A stretch of 64,000 nucleotides of DNA, taken from contig NZ_JAFBDR010000022.1 in assembly GCF_016908325.1 (NCBI RefSeq), positions 16,302 to 80,301 on the forward strand. The letters are read 5' to 3'. The notes under the pieces are model-generated. The model made no database searches. It was not told the origin of the DNA and worked only from the letters and a program-made list of their open reading frames with translations. The stretch comes from Aquibacillus albus. Its GTDB lineage: Bacteria > Bacillota > Bacilli > Bacillales > Amphibacillaceae. The number at the start of each line of letters is the position of its first letter. The first letter of the stretch is position 1. A program made the position numbers and the translations under genes. Shown here piece after piece: positions 19,574 through 28,554 of this stretch.

Positions 19574-19613
19574 TACAAAAAAGCACCAAATTCTTAATAG
19601 AATTTGGTGCTTT
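19574..19613 (-). terminator. Terminator after rpsD
   Basis: Perfect 15-bp arms aaagcaccaaattct/agaatttggtgcttt. On the minus strand it is followed by a T-rich tract (A-rich on plus), just downstream of rpsD. Confidence 0.88.
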
Positions 19614-19625
19614 ATTGAAAGCATA

Positions 19626-20228
19626 TTAACGAGAGTAGAACTCAACGATTAATGCTTCGTTAATTTCTGCTGGTAATTCAGAACGCTCAGGAAAGCGAGT
19701 GTAAGTTCCTTGAAGACTATTTTCATCAAATGATACATAGTCAGGAACAAAGTTGTTAACCTCAATAGATTCTTTAATAATGTCTAAGTTTTGTGACTTT
19801 TCACGAACGCCAATAACTTGACCTGGTTTTACTTGGTAAGATGGGATGTCAACACGACTTCCATCTACTGTGATATGACCATGGTTTACAAGTTGACGAG
19901 CTTGTCTACGAGTACGAGCAAGACCAAGACGGTATACTAGGTTATCTAAACGAGATTCTAAAAGAATCATAAAGTTTTCACCATGAATACCTTTGGTTTT
20001 ACCAGCTTGATCAAATAGGTTACGGAATTGACGTTCGTTAATTCCGTACATGAAACGTAGCTTTTGCTTTTCCTGAAGCTGTAATCCAAATTCTGAAAGC
20101 TTTTTACGTTGATTTGGACCGTGTTGTCCAGGTGCGTAAGGGCGCTTTTCTAACTCCTTACCAGTACCAGTTAATGAAATACCAAGACGACGAGACTTTT
20201 TCCATACAGATCCTGTATAGCGAGCCAT
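19626..20228 (-). CDS. rpsD: 30S ribosomal protein S4
   Basis: S4 is a primary 16S rRNA-binding protein of the small subunit. It has 200 residues: [16 protein letters not shown] at the start, [15 protein letters not shown], the S4 RNA-binding domain [20 protein letters not shown] with [12 protein letters not shown], and a C-terminal [25 protein letters not shown] end. In B. subtilis rpsD is a separate unit whose product represses its own translation through the leader. Here it is likewise isolated next to tyrS, with a strong promoter and a leader of about 180 nt. Confidence 0.97.
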   Translation of the reverse strand: MARYTGSVWKKSRRLGISLTGTGKELEKRPYAPGQHGPNQRKKLSEFGLQLQEKQKLRFMYGINERQFRNLFDQAGKTKGIHGENFMILLESRLDNLVYRLGLARTRRQARQLVNHGHITVDGSRVDIPSYQVKPGQVIGVREKSQNLDIIKESIEVNNFVPDYVSFDENSLQGTYTRFPERSELPAEINEALIVEFYSR

Positions 20229-20412
20229 TGTACATCTTCTCCTTTATATATTAGATTTGCATAAAATAAGACAGTGTGTCCCTTAGCCGCTGCTCATTTC
20301 ATTTTCATGTACCATCGCTCCAGCAGCAGAGAGTTACACGATACACCTTGTTATAAACAAGGAACAAAATGAAACAGTCGGTGGTCCACGGAGGCTACCT
20401 TTTTTACACAAA
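20229..20412 (-). promoter_or_regulatory. Probable S4 autoregulatory leader of rpsD
   Basis: The untranslated region between the rpsD promoter and start codon is about 180 nt, far longer than a ribosome site needs. It contains several complementary GC-rich segments (for example gtgga/tccac-type pairs near 20380-20395 and gctgctgg/ccagcagc-like pairs near 20290-20330). Position and length fit the S4-binding leader known from B. subtilis rpsD. I have not folded it. Confidence 0.55.
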
Positions 20413-20416
20413 GACC

Positions 20417-20445
20417 ATTATAAGATTTTTATAACCATAAGTCAA
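20417..20445 (-). promoter_or_regulatory. Strong sigma-A promoter of rpsD
   Basis: On the minus strand TTGACT (20445-20440), a 17-base spacer and TATAAT (20422-20417): near consensus, as expected for a ribosomal protein gene. Confidence 0.88.
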
Positions 20446-20577
20446 CACTTGCGAACAAATCAGACCTAGATACTCTAATGAAAAGTTTTCATTTTCGAGT
20501 GGGAAAGTTTTACTATTTCGTATATAATTATAGAATAGTCATTTTTCCCATTATTATCCTATGATAGGTGGATTCCA

Positions 20578-22185
20578 ATGCAAATTGATAAAAACTTATC
20601 GTTGTATGAACTACGAACATATTTAAAAGAAAAACTCATCCATGATGTGCACGATGGATATAAGGACAGGGTTGTTACAGAAGCTTCAAAGCAAATGAAC
20701 AGTGATTGTAGTTATGAATTACGGCAATTAGAGAGTCTTGCTGTTGAGGTTAACAATGTCTTAAAGGAGCTTGGTAGCTTTTCTAAAACGAAGGAAAAAG
20801 CAAACAAATATGAGTTGTTATATCGAGTGACTAGAAAGTTTCACTCTTCTATCAATACTCGAGATGTCTTAATAGAGATTATTAAAACATTATCTGAGGT
20901 TTATCCGGAGTTTAAATGCAAGTTACTTTTATCGCAAGATTACAAGGATGAAAGTGAGTTACCGATACAAGAGTTAATCTATAATGATGAATTTGTAAAT
21001 AAATCAAGTGTACAGGCTTTTCTGACTGGAGAGGTTAAATTTGAAAGAAATAATAAAAAGAACAAGTCTAGACTCTTCGCTCCGCTAAAAGGACGACAGG
21101 GAATTTATGGTGTTTTACACGTAACTGCCCCGAATACATTAACTGTTCCTGCAAGTGATGTAGAATTTATCACATTATTAGCAAATACGGCTGGAAATGC
21201 ATTAGAAAATGCCAGGCTGTACCAACAATCAAAGCAAGTAATTGCTGATTTACAGTTAATAAATGAAACTTCTCATAAGTTAAACTCGAATCTAAGGCTA
21301 TCGGAAACAACCAACTTTATGTATAACCAGATAAAAGAGTCCTTTGGTGCAGAAGAAGTTGGATTTTTTCTTTTTAAAGAACATGGTTATGAATTACTAG
21401 ATGGCAGTACTCGCTACTTCTCTGAGGATGGAGCTGCTTCCATTTTAACTAGTATATTACCTTTGTTGGAAAGGGATAAAGAGTCTTTGTTTATCGGTGA
21501 TTTTTCAGTAAAACATCCTAGTGTACCGTATCGTTCTATTATGGCGATCCCAATGGTTCAATCTAATCAAACGAAAGGTGCAATTATCGTACTTCATCAA
21601 ACACCATACTTTTTTAGCTTTGAATCGTTTAAGCTGTTTAAATCATTGGTTCATCATTCAACCTTAGCTTTTGTTAATTCATCACTTAGAGAGCAGTTAG
21701 AAAAACTAGTGATTACTGATTATTTAACAAAATTGTATTCTCGAAAGTATTTGGATGAAAAGCTTCAGGAACACCAGAAAGTAGATAATCATGGAGCATT
21801 GTTATTAATAGATATTGATGATTTTAAACAGCTTAACGATACGTTTGGACATGATACTGGAGATGAGGTCATTATCCAGGTGGCAAACATATTAGAGAAT
21901 AATGTTGGAGAGAAAGCTTTTGCCGCTAGGTGGGGCGGAGAAGAATTCGCTGTATATTTACCGCATGTTACGATTACAGATGGTGTGGAGACAGCTAATC
22001 AAATTCTAAATCAAGTTCGTACTAACACAATTCCGAAAGTTACTGTTTCTATCGGTGTTTCCTATTGGCAGGCTGGAAAAATTAAAAAGGTAAAAACAAT
22101 TTTTGAATGTGCTGACGAAGCATTATATGAGGCAAAACGATCAGGGAAAAACTGTGTTGCAACAGAAAAGAGGATGACTTATTAA
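20578..22185 (+). CDS. dgcP: Diguanylate cyclase with GAF domains (DgcP/YtrP-like)
   Basis: The protein has 535 residues. A helical N-terminus (1-80) is followed by two GAF-like sensory regions (about 95-220 and 225-370) and a GGDEF domain (about 375-530). The active site reads RWGGEEF, preceded by LLLIDIDDFKQLNDTFGHDTGDEVI and followed by VSIGVS. It should therefore make cyclic di-GMP from GTP. The RxxD product-inhibition site normally five residues before GGEEF is absent. There is no membrane segment. Gene position next to ytsP and similarity match B. subtilis YtrP (DgcP). Start ATG 20578 behind taggtgg. Confidence 0.9.
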   Translation: MQIDKNLSLYELRTYLKEKLIHDVHDGYKDRVVTEASKQMNSDCSYELRQLESLAVEVNNVLKELGSFSKTKEKANKYELLYRVTRKFHSSINTRDVLIEIIKTLSEVYPEFKCKLLLSQDYKDESELPIQELIYNDEFVNKSSVQAFLTGEVKFERNNKKNKSRLFAPLKGRQGIYGVLHVTAPNTLTVPASDVEFITLLANTAGNALENARLYQQSKQVIADLQLINETSHKLNSNLRLSETTNFMYNQIKESFGAEEVGFFLFKEHGYELLDGSTRYFSEDGAASILTSILPLLERDKESLFIGDFSVKHPSVPYRSIMAIPMVQSNQTKGAIIVLHQTPYFFSFESFKLFKSLVHHSTLAFVNSSLREQLEKLVITDYLTKLYSRKYLDEKLQEHQKVDNHGALLLIDIDDFKQLNDTFGHDTGDEVIIQVANILENNVGEKAFAARWGGEEFAVYLPHVTITDGVETANQILNQVRTNTIPKVTVSIGVSYWQAGKIKKVKTIFECADEALYEAKRSGKNCVATEKRMTY

Positions 22186-22202
22186 AGTCATCCTCTCTCT
22201 TT
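22170..22202. terminator. Hairpin terminator between dgcP and ytsP
   Basis: Arms gaggatgactt and aagtcatcctc overlap the dgcP stop codon; the tail is only moderately T-rich (tctctttg). It lies between convergent genes. Confidence 0.7.
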
Positions 22203-22222
22203 GTGGTCCAGGAAATTATTTG

Positions 22223-22702
22223 TTAAATATTTTTTTCAATAATCGTTGCAAAGTTTTCTAAATATTGCTCGTCAATTTCATCAAATCTGTCTGTAATTGG
22301 ACTGTCAATATCTAGTACGCCAAAAATTTCTCCATTTTTGTAAATAGGGACAACGATTTCTGATCTACTAGCTGCATCACACGCGATGTGACCAGGAAAT
22401 TGGTGTACATCAGCAATTCTTTGCGTTTTTTCTTCTTTTACTGCTGTACCACAAACCCCTTTTCCATAACCAATTCTTACACAAGCAGGCAATCCTTGGA
22501 AAGGCCCTAATACTAACTCATCGTTTTTCCAAATATAAAAACCAACCCAATTAACTTCAGGGAGAAACTGATTTAATAGTGCAGAAGCATTGGATAAGTT
22601 TGCGACTTGATCCTGCTCATCCGCTAATAATGCTTCTAATTGCTTTAAAAGTAATGCATAATCCTTTTCTTTTGAACCGCTGTATTGTTGTGTTTGAAAC
22701 AA
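22223..22702 (-). CDS. ytsP: GAF-domain free methionine-(R)-sulfoxide reductase (YtsP)
   Basis: The family reduces free L-methionine (R)-sulfoxide using cysteines in a GAF domain. The protein has 159 residues and is a single GAF domain. Diagnostic blocks are WVGFYI, LGPFQGLPACVRIGYGKGVCGTA (two of the conserved cysteines), HIACDAASRSEIVVPI (the third) and GVLDIDSP. It is cytoplasmic, with an ATG start behind ggagg. It lies tail-to-tail with dgcP and divergent from refZ, the ytrP-ytsP-yttP order of B. subtilis. Confidence 0.92.
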   Translation of the reverse strand: MFQTQQYSGSKEKDYALLLKQLEALLADEQDQVANLSNASALLNQFLPEVNWVGFYIWKNDELVLGPFQGLPACVRIGYGKGVCGTAVKEEKTQRIADVHQFPGHIACDAASRSEIVVPIYKNGEIFGVLDIDSPITDRFDEIDEQYLENFATIIEKNI

Positions 22703-22906
22703 TTGTATTTCCTCCTTTTAGCTGTTACAAAGTGAATGTGTTACAAAGGATATCTATCTGGTATACTATGTTAATACAAACAGATGTAAAATTGCCAAAA
22801 CATGACACACAAACCATTTTTGCAAAAGCCCTCGATATTTGACGACAGAAAAATGCAGGACTCCTTCCATTCATGTCGTAAAAAGTAATGTAAGGAGATG
22901 AATCTG

Positions 22907-23557
22907 ATGAAAAAGAATGAAACAAAACAAAAAGTGATGGATGCTGCTTGCAAATTGTTTTTTGCAAAGGGTTATCATGGCACATCCGTAAGAGATATCG
23001 CCAAAAAAGCCTCCGTTAATGTTTCGTTAATTAATTATTATTTTACAAGTAAACAAGGTCTATTGGAAGAAGCTGTTGTTCATTACTATGAAGAATATTT
23101 GAAAAAAATAGACAACGTACTTGATGAAACCGAACAATTAGAACCAAGAGATAGACTAAAGAAAATGGTTGAAGTTATTATACAGTATAAACAGGATCAA
23201 CATCAATTTACTTGTTTTATACAGCGAGAATTAAGTCTTGATTCCGTTTTTGTTCGAGAAATGATGGTAACTTACTTAGCCAAAGAGAATTATTATATTA
23301 GTAAGGTTTTCTACGATGCCGTAGAAGGTACATCTCACAACAATATAGATCGCGAATTTTTATTACTGCAATTAAAAGGACTATTAAGCACTCCTTACAT
23401 AGCACCGAACGAATGGAGAAATAAAGTTGTTTGGGATCAATCCCATGATTTTTTTGTAAAAAAGTACACAAAAACAATAAACAATTGGTTGGATTTCGTG
23501 ACAGAGGATAGCCATCTAAAGAGAGACAGCAGTTCCATGAATAAATCCAGATCCTGA
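22907..23557 (+). CDS. refZ: RefZ (YttP), TetR-family DNA-binding regulator
   Basis: In B. subtilis RefZ binds sites near the origin and, with FtsZ, helps place the division septum and capture the chromosome during sporulation. The N-terminal TetR helix-turn-helix contains AACKLFFAKGYHGTSVRDIAKKA and VNVSLINYYFTSKQGLLEE (residues about 10-55). The C-terminal ligand/dimer domain has FTCFIQRELSLDSVFVREMM, as in B. subtilis RefZ. The start is ATG 22907, seven bases after aaggag; the ATG at 22898 touches that site. 216 residues. Confidence 0.88.
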   Translation: MKKNETKQKVMDAACKLFFAKGYHGTSVRDIAKKASVNVSLINYYFTSKQGLLEEAVVHYYEEYLKKIDNVLDETEQLEPRDRLKKMVEVIIQYKQDQHQFTCFIQRELSLDSVFVREMMVTYLAKENYYISKVFYDAVEGTSHNNIDREFLLLQLKGLLSTPYIAPNEWRNKVVWDQSHDFFVKKYTKTINNWLDFVTEDSHLKRDSSSMNKSRS

Positions 23558-23707
23558 ACTGTAAAATATTCTTCTCTTGATGGCCTCTAATTCACCTCAT
23601 CTTATTTTCCACCAGTAGCATGTTGTTTTTTCTTATAACACTCTTGAAAAAAATGTCAAATTATAAATAAATTTGAAAAAATTTGGCCCAAAAATATGTC
23701 TGACATG

Positions 23708-23730
23708 GTATCATAATAGTATTATGATAC
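23708..23730. promoter_or_regulatory. Perfect 23-bp palindrome between refZ and ezrA
   Basis: Arms GTATCATAATA and TATTATGATAC flank a single G. A smaller dyad (ATGTC-T-GACAT, 23696-23706) abuts it. The size suits an operator for a dimeric regulator. It is not a Fur, PerR or Zur box by eye. No T-tract follows, so it is not a terminator. The remaining gap 23558-23849 shows nothing else clear. Confidence 0.7.
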
Positions 23731-23849
23731 ACAGTTAGTACAAAATGGTAATTCGATGTTTATTTGTCGAACTATTTCCTATCATGGAATGAGACAAATG
23801 GATTCAATTCGGATAGAAATATCGATGGGAAACGGTTAGGAGGATTATT

Positions 23850-25541
23850 ATGGCTTATGTCATAGGGGTTATTCTCATCATCATAGCATTGATTATATTA
23901 GGTCTTATCTTGAGGAAAAAAGTGTATGATGAAGTTGATCGGCTAGAAGGTTGGAAAATGGATATAATGAACCGAAATGTGACTTCAGAGCTAGCTCGGA
24001 TTAAAAGTTTAAATTTAATGGGAGAAACTCAAGACAAGTTTGAATCTTGGAAAGATCGTTGGGATCACATTTTAACGAGAGAGTTACCGGATATAGAAGA
24101 GTATTTATTAGATGCAGAAGAAGCTGCTGACCGATTTCGTATTTCAACTGCCAAAAAAAACTTAAAAGCAGTCGAGGATACGTTGGAATCAATTGAATCG
24201 GATATTGACGAAATGTTTAAGGAGCTGGAACATTTATTAGATTCTGAACAGCATAGTCGTAAAGAAATTGAATATTTGCAACCTAAAATAAAAGGCCTTA
24301 GGAAAAAAATAATCCAACATCGTCATTTGTTCGGAAAAGCAGAATATCGATTTGATGTGGAAATAGATGAACTAGAAGAAGAGGTTGGTAGATATTTTCA
24401 ACTAGCAGAGACTGGGAATTATTTCGAAGGACAACAATTAGTATATAATCTGAAAAGTAGAGTTGCTGTAATTGAAGAACAAATCCAGGCTTTTCCGTCC
24501 TTATATAAAAAGTGCAAAAAAGAACTGCCTGCACAAATGGATGACTTACTTGCCGGAATTAAGCAAATGAAAGAGGATGGATATCGAATTGAACACTTTG
24601 GTTTTGAAAAGGAACTACATAAGGATCAAGAGCTACTAATTGAAAACATTGAAAAGTTAGAGAAGGGAATAACAAGTGAAGTACAGGAATTTATAGGCAG
24701 AATTGAAGAAAGAATTCCGGAAATGTATCAGTTGCTGGAAAAAGAAGCCGTGGCCAAGTCTTTCGTTCAAAAGCAGTTTCCTAGTTATCAAAAATTGATG
24801 GATGAAGTTAACTCCGATTTTGGCTCCACGCTGCAAGAGGTTGAGCAACTGCAAGAAACATACTATATTGAAAAAACGGACATGGAATTACATTTAAGCC
24901 TTGAAAAATGGATGAAACAACTTCAGCATCAATTTAAGCTTATCCAAACAGAAATGAATGAAGAGAGCATTTCCCATGCTGAATTGAGAGAGCTTATAGA
25001 AGATAGTTATAAAGAACTGTTACAATTGCAGGAATCTCATGATGAATTTAAAGAACAAATTAGAGCTCTTCGAAAAGATGAAATAGAAGCAAAAGAAAAT
25101 GTATTAGAAATGCGTAAACAGCTTTATGAAACAAATCGAAAGTTACAAAAAAGTAATATCCCAGGAGTTCCATCCTTTATCTGGAATCTTTTAGATGAAG
25201 CAGTAGAGAAAAGTGAATTAGTAGTAAAAAATCTTGCCAAACAACCGCTTGATATGGGGGAAGTACAAAGCTCTTTATCAGAAGCAAAAAAGGCTGTATT
25301 AACAATGATTGAACAAACAGAATTATTATTGGACCAAGCCAGACTTGTGGAATTAGTGATTCAATATGCAAACCGTTATCGTAGTCAAGATTCAGTGTTA
25401 GCTGAAAAATTATACCGTGCGGAAAGTTTGTTCCGTAATTATGATTATGAAAATGCTTTGGAGGAAGCTATAACGGCTTTGGAAGAGGTTGAACCCGGGG
25501 CTTTAAAACGCTTAGAGGCATTTAGCCAAGTGCCAAGTTAG
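23850..25541 (+). CDS. ezrA: Septation ring formation regulator EzrA
   Basis: EzrA is a membrane-anchored negative regulator of FtsZ ring formation that also links divisome and wall synthesis. One N-terminal helix (residues about 3-22, then RKKVYDEVDRLE) is followed by about 540 residues of spectrin-like coiled-coil repeats, rich in Glu, Lys, Leu and Gln. At 563 residues it matches B. subtilis EzrA. The C-terminal half contains YRSQDSVLAEKLYRAESLFRNYDYENALE, the family end block. Start ATG 23850 behind taggagga. It is monocistronic with a strong terminator. Confidence 0.96.
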   Translation: MAYVIGVILIIIALIILGLILRKKVYDEVDRLEGWKMDIMNRNVTSELARIKSLNLMGETQDKFESWKDRWDHILTRELPDIEEYLLDAEEAADRFRISTAKKNLKAVEDTLESIESDIDEMFKELEHLLDSEQHSRKEIEYLQPKIKGLRKKIIQHRHLFGKAEYRFDVEIDELEEEVGRYFQLAETGNYFEGQQLVYNLKSRVAVIEEQIQAFPSLYKKCKKELPAQMDDLLAGIKQMKEDGYRIEHFGFEKELHKDQELLIENIEKLEKGITSEVQEFIGRIEERIPEMYQLLEKEAVAKSFVQKQFPSYQKLMDEVNSDFGSTLQEVEQLQETYYIEKTDMELHLSLEKWMKQLQHQFKLIQTEMNEESISHAELRELIEDSYKELLQLQESHDEFKEQIRALRKDEIEAKENVLEMRKQLYETNRKLQKSNIPGVPSFIWNLLDEAVEKSELVVKNLAKQPLDMGEVQSSLSEAKKAVLTMIEQTELLLDQARLVELVIQYANRYRSQDSVLAEKLYRAESLFRNYDYENALEEAITALEEVEPGALKRLEAFSQVPS

Positions 25542-25603
25542 GTGTTGGTACAATCAATAATCGGACTGTGGCATTAGGTATTAACTATAATATCGAGTAA
25601 GTA

Positions 25604-25650
25604 AAAAGGTCTAATTTTAAGCAAAAAGCTTAAAATTAGACCTTTTATGT
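25604..25650 (+). terminator. Terminator after ezrA
   Basis: A perfect 19-bp stem (25604-25622 with 25628-25646), loop of five A, and a T-rich 3' arm. Confidence 0.92.
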
Positions 25651-25759
25651 ACTTGTAAAGTTTATAAATTTCAGGTTTGCAAGTGCATGATGATTTCCAA
25701 TTGGACAGGATATGTGTTAATATATTTCAATGCAAAAGTGTAGAAGGAGGGAATCTCCT

Positions 25760-26899
25760 ATGATTTACTTAGATAATAGTGCAACCACCAAACCACATCC
25801 TGATGTTTTGGATAGTTTTTTTAAAGTATCAGAAAATTATTTTGGAAACCCATCGTCTGTTCATCGATTTGGACTGGAAGCGGAACGTTTGTTGTTAACT
25901 GCAAAACAACAAGCTGCTCACCTACTTGGTGTTTCAGAGGATGAAGTTGTTTTTAATTCTGGTGGAACAGAGGGTAATAATACAGCGATTAAAGGAATTG
26001 CACTAGCACATCAAAATAGAGGTAAGCATATCATTACTTCTCAAATTGAGCATCCCTCGGTATTAGAAGCATGTCAAGCTCTTGAAAGTTTAGGTTTTTC
26101 TGTTACCTATTTGCCAGTTGATACAAACGGTTTAGTTTCTGTTGATGATGTAAAATCTAATATAACGGAAAACACCATTTTAATATCTATCATGCATGTG
26201 AATAACGAAATAGGGTCTGTTCAGCCGATTGAAGAAATAGGAATGATTGCGAAACAATATCCTAAATTATTTTTCCATGTTGATCACGTACAAGGGTTTG
26301 GAAAAGTTTCATTGGATTTAAAAAGTAGTGGAGTTGATTTATGTACCATTTCTGGACATAAAATACATGGGTTAAAGGGAACTGGTTTGTTATATATTAA
26401 AAAGAATACAACATTGTTTCCACTCCTTCACGGTGGTGAACAAGAATTAAACTACCGGTCTGGGACGGAAAATCTGGCAGGTATTGTTTCATTGGTAAAA
26501 GCTATGAGGTTAATATTGGAGGAACAAAAAGTAAACAAAGATAACTTAGTATCCTTGCAAAGCAGATTACGTAAATATTTAAAAACACTGGACTCCGTAA
26601 TCATCAATTCGCCTGAGGGCCATTCACCACATATCCTTAACTTTTCTATACCAGGTTACAAACCAGAAGTTGTCATTCATGCTCTTGGAGAAAAAGGGGT
26701 ATATATTTCAACGAAATCGGCCTGTTCATCCAAAAAACCGGATGAAAGTGCAGTTTTGGCAGCATGTGGATTAGGGAACAGTATAAGTGAATCTGCATTA
26801 AGAGTTAGTTTATCTTATGAAAATAATGAGAAAGAAATGGACACGTTTTTTGAAACACTTTCTGATGTAATTAAACAATTGAGTGAAGTAATGGGGTAG
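25760..26899 (+). CDS. nifZ: Cysteine desulfurase NifZ (IscS-like), partner of ThiI
   Basis: This PLP enzyme takes sulfur from cysteine and passes it as persulfide to ThiI for 4-thiouridine in tRNA. It has 379 residues. MIYLDNSATTKP opens the protein, NSGGTEGNN and HVNNEIG line the cofactor pocket, and SGHKIHGLKGTG carries the PLP lysine. STKSACSSKKP carries the catalytic cysteine (near 318). The start is ATG 25760 behind aaggaggg; an ATG 30 bases upstream precedes that site. It is five bases from thiI, the nifZ-thiI operon of B. subtilis. The adjacency points to tRNA thiolation rather than general Fe-S assembly. Confidence 0.93.
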   Translation: MIYLDNSATTKPHPDVLDSFFKVSENYFGNPSSVHRFGLEAERLLLTAKQQAAHLLGVSEDEVVFNSGGTEGNNTAIKGIALAHQNRGKHIITSQIEHPSVLEACQALESLGFSVTYLPVDTNGLVSVDDVKSNITENTILISIMHVNNEIGSVQPIEEIGMIAKQYPKLFFHVDHVQGFGKVSLDLKSSGVDLCTISGHKIHGLKGTGLLYIKKNTTLFPLLHGGEQELNYRSGTENLAGIVSLVKAMRLILEEQKVNKDNLVSLQSRLRKYLKTLDSVIINSPEGHSPHILNFSIPGYKPEVVIHALGEKGVYISTKSACSSKKPDESAVLAACGLGNSISESALRVSLSYENNEKEMDTFFETLSDVIKQLSEVMG

Positions 26900-26904
26900 A
26901 TAAC

Positions 26905-28107
26905 ATGCAGTACGATCATATCATTATACGTTATGGTGAAATTGCTTTAAAAGGAAAAAATAGAAAAGTATTTACTAATCAATTATCTGATAATATAGCG
27001 AAAAAGCTGAAGCAATTTTCTGCTATAAAAATAAGTATGCATAGAGATCGAATGTATATTGTGTTAAATGGTGAAAATCCTAAGAAGATAATAGAAAAGT
27101 GTAAGAACATATTTGGAATTCAAAGCTTGAGCCTAGCTGTGAAAACAACCAATGAAGTGACTGATATAAAAGAAGCTGCTTTAAATGTTTTGACGAAGGA
27201 GCCAAACGTAAAAACATTTAAGGTAACAACAAAACGGGCAAATAAAGAATTTCCAATTGGTTCTCAGGAATTTAACCATGTTTTAGGTGGTCATTTGTTA
27301 TCGAATACGAATGACTATAAGGTTGATGTACATCAGCCAGATATAGAGATACGTGTGGATATTAGAAAAAAAGCAACCTATATAACATCAAAGAAAATTC
27401 TAGGTGCTGGTGGACTTCCAGTCGGATCATCAGGAAAAACATTATTACTTATGTCTGGTGGAATAGATAGCCCCGTTGCAGGATATTTAACAATGAAACG
27501 CGGGGTACAGGTGGAGGCCATCCATTTTCATTCTCCTCCATATACGAGTGAACGAGCAAAACAAAAGGTGTTAGATTTAGCGGAACGACTTACAGAATTC
27601 GGAGGAAAAGTTAAGGTTCATGTTGTACCTTTTACAAAGCTTCAACAAAAGATTTACAGAGAAATCCCTCATGGTTATTCAATGACAGTAATGCGTCGGA
27701 TGATGTTGCGCATAAGTGAGCATATTGCGAAGCAGGAAGGTATCTTATCATTAACTACAGGAGAAAGTTTAGGTCAAGTTGCTAGTCAGACCATGGAAAG
27801 TATGAATGCGATTAATGAAGTAACAAACTTTCCAATTATTCGTCCATTAATAGCAATGGATAAAGAAGATATTATTAAAATTGCTGAGCATATTGAAACA
27901 TATGAGATTTCAATCCGGCCATTTGAGGACTGTTGTACAGTGTTTGTTCCAAATGCTCCAAAAACAAAACCAAAAACAGACAAGGTTAAATATTTAGAAG
28001 AATTAATTGATTTTACCAATGATTTTAGTGAAACAATAGCTAATGTACAAACAATTGAAGTTTCAGAAGAAGAGCAAAAGAAAAAAGATCTTTTCGATTT
28101 GCTTTAA
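26905..28107 (+). CDS. thiI: tRNA 4-thiouridine synthase ThiI
   Basis: ThiI adenylates U8 of tRNA and inserts sulfur. The N-terminal ferredoxin-like and THUMP domains (about 1-165) bind tRNA. The PP-loop ATPase has LLMSGGIDSPVAGYL (about 180-195), and EDCCTVFVP near 335 holds conserved cysteines. At 400 residues there is no C-terminal rhodanese domain, as in B. subtilis ThiI. It is translated from an ATG five bases after nifZ. The product acts in the cytoplasm; the thiazole-synthesis role known in E. coli is not expected for the short form. Confidence 0.95.
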   Translation: MQYDHIIIRYGEIALKGKNRKVFTNQLSDNIAKKLKQFSAIKISMHRDRMYIVLNGENPKKIIEKCKNIFGIQSLSLAVKTTNEVTDIKEAALNVLTKEPNVKTFKVTTKRANKEFPIGSQEFNHVLGGHLLSNTNDYKVDVHQPDIEIRVDIRKKATYITSKKILGAGGLPVGSSGKTLLLMSGGIDSPVAGYLTMKRGVQVEAIHFHSPPYTSERAKQKVLDLAERLTEFGGKVKVHVVPFTKLQQKIYREIPHGYSMTVMRRMMLRISEHIAKQEGILSLTTGESLGQVASQTMESMNAINEVTNFPIIRPLIAMDKEDIIKIAEHIETYEISIRPFEDCCTVFVPNAPKTKPKTDKVKYLEELIDFTNDFSETIANVQTIEVSEEEQKKKDLFDLL

Positions 28108-28180
28108 TAATACGGTGATAATTGTAAGAAAATCTACCAATCTTTTGCCAGAGTTTGCAACAACTACCAGTACTTTTGGT

Positions 28181-28210
28181 GTATGAATTCACCCCTCCCT
28201 ACACATTATA
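28181..28210 (+). promoter_or_regulatory. Sigma-G/sigma-F-type promoter of the SASP gene
   Basis: GTATGA (28181-28186), a 17-base spacer and CATTATA (28204-28210) fit the forespore pattern gnATR-N17-18-cATnnTA. Forespore expression is what a SASP gene needs. Confidence 0.75.
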
Positions 28211-28239
28211 GAAATGTAGTAAAGAGGAGGTGAGACATC

Positions 28240-28449
28240 ATGGCAAACAACAACAGCAATAACAGTAATCAACTATTAGTACCTGGTGTAAGCCAAGCAA
28301 TCGACCAAATGAAAGTTGAGATTGCGCAAGAGTTTGGTGTGAATCTTGGTGCTGATACAACTTCTAGAGCTAACGGATCTGTTGGTGGTGAAATCACTAA
28401 GCGCCTAGTATCTATGGCTCAACAACAATTAAATGGTGGACAACAATAA
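28240..28449 (+). CDS. Small acid-soluble spore protein, alpha/beta type
   Basis: The protein has 69 residues. The family coats and protects DNA in dormant spores and is an amino-acid store at germination. Conserved blocks are [23 protein letters not shown], which includes the GPR protease cleavage region at EIAQEFG, and [16 protein letters not shown]. The N-terminus is Asn/Ser-rich and the C-terminus Gln-rich, typical of SspA/SspB. The aaagaggaggtg ribosome site is very strong. It lies downstream of thiI, the sspA position in B. subtilis, and is monocistronic with a forespore promoter and a terminator. Confidence 0.96.
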   Translation: MANNNSNNSNQLLVPGVSQAIDQMKVEIAQEFGVNLGADTTSRANGSVGGEITKRLVSMAQQQLNGGQQ

Positions 28450-28465
28450 CAAGATAGTATGGCAT

Positions 28466-28501
28466 AAAAGGGTAGTGTTATAGCACTACCCTTTTCTTTT
28501 T
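28466..28501 (+). terminator. Terminator after the SASP gene
   Basis: Perfect 12-bp arms aaaagggtagtg/cactaccctttt followed by ctttt. Confidence 0.9.
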
Positions 28502-28554
28502 GGTTATGTTTTGGTATCGTACTTGTAACAACAAAAGATGAAGGAGAAGTCGGC

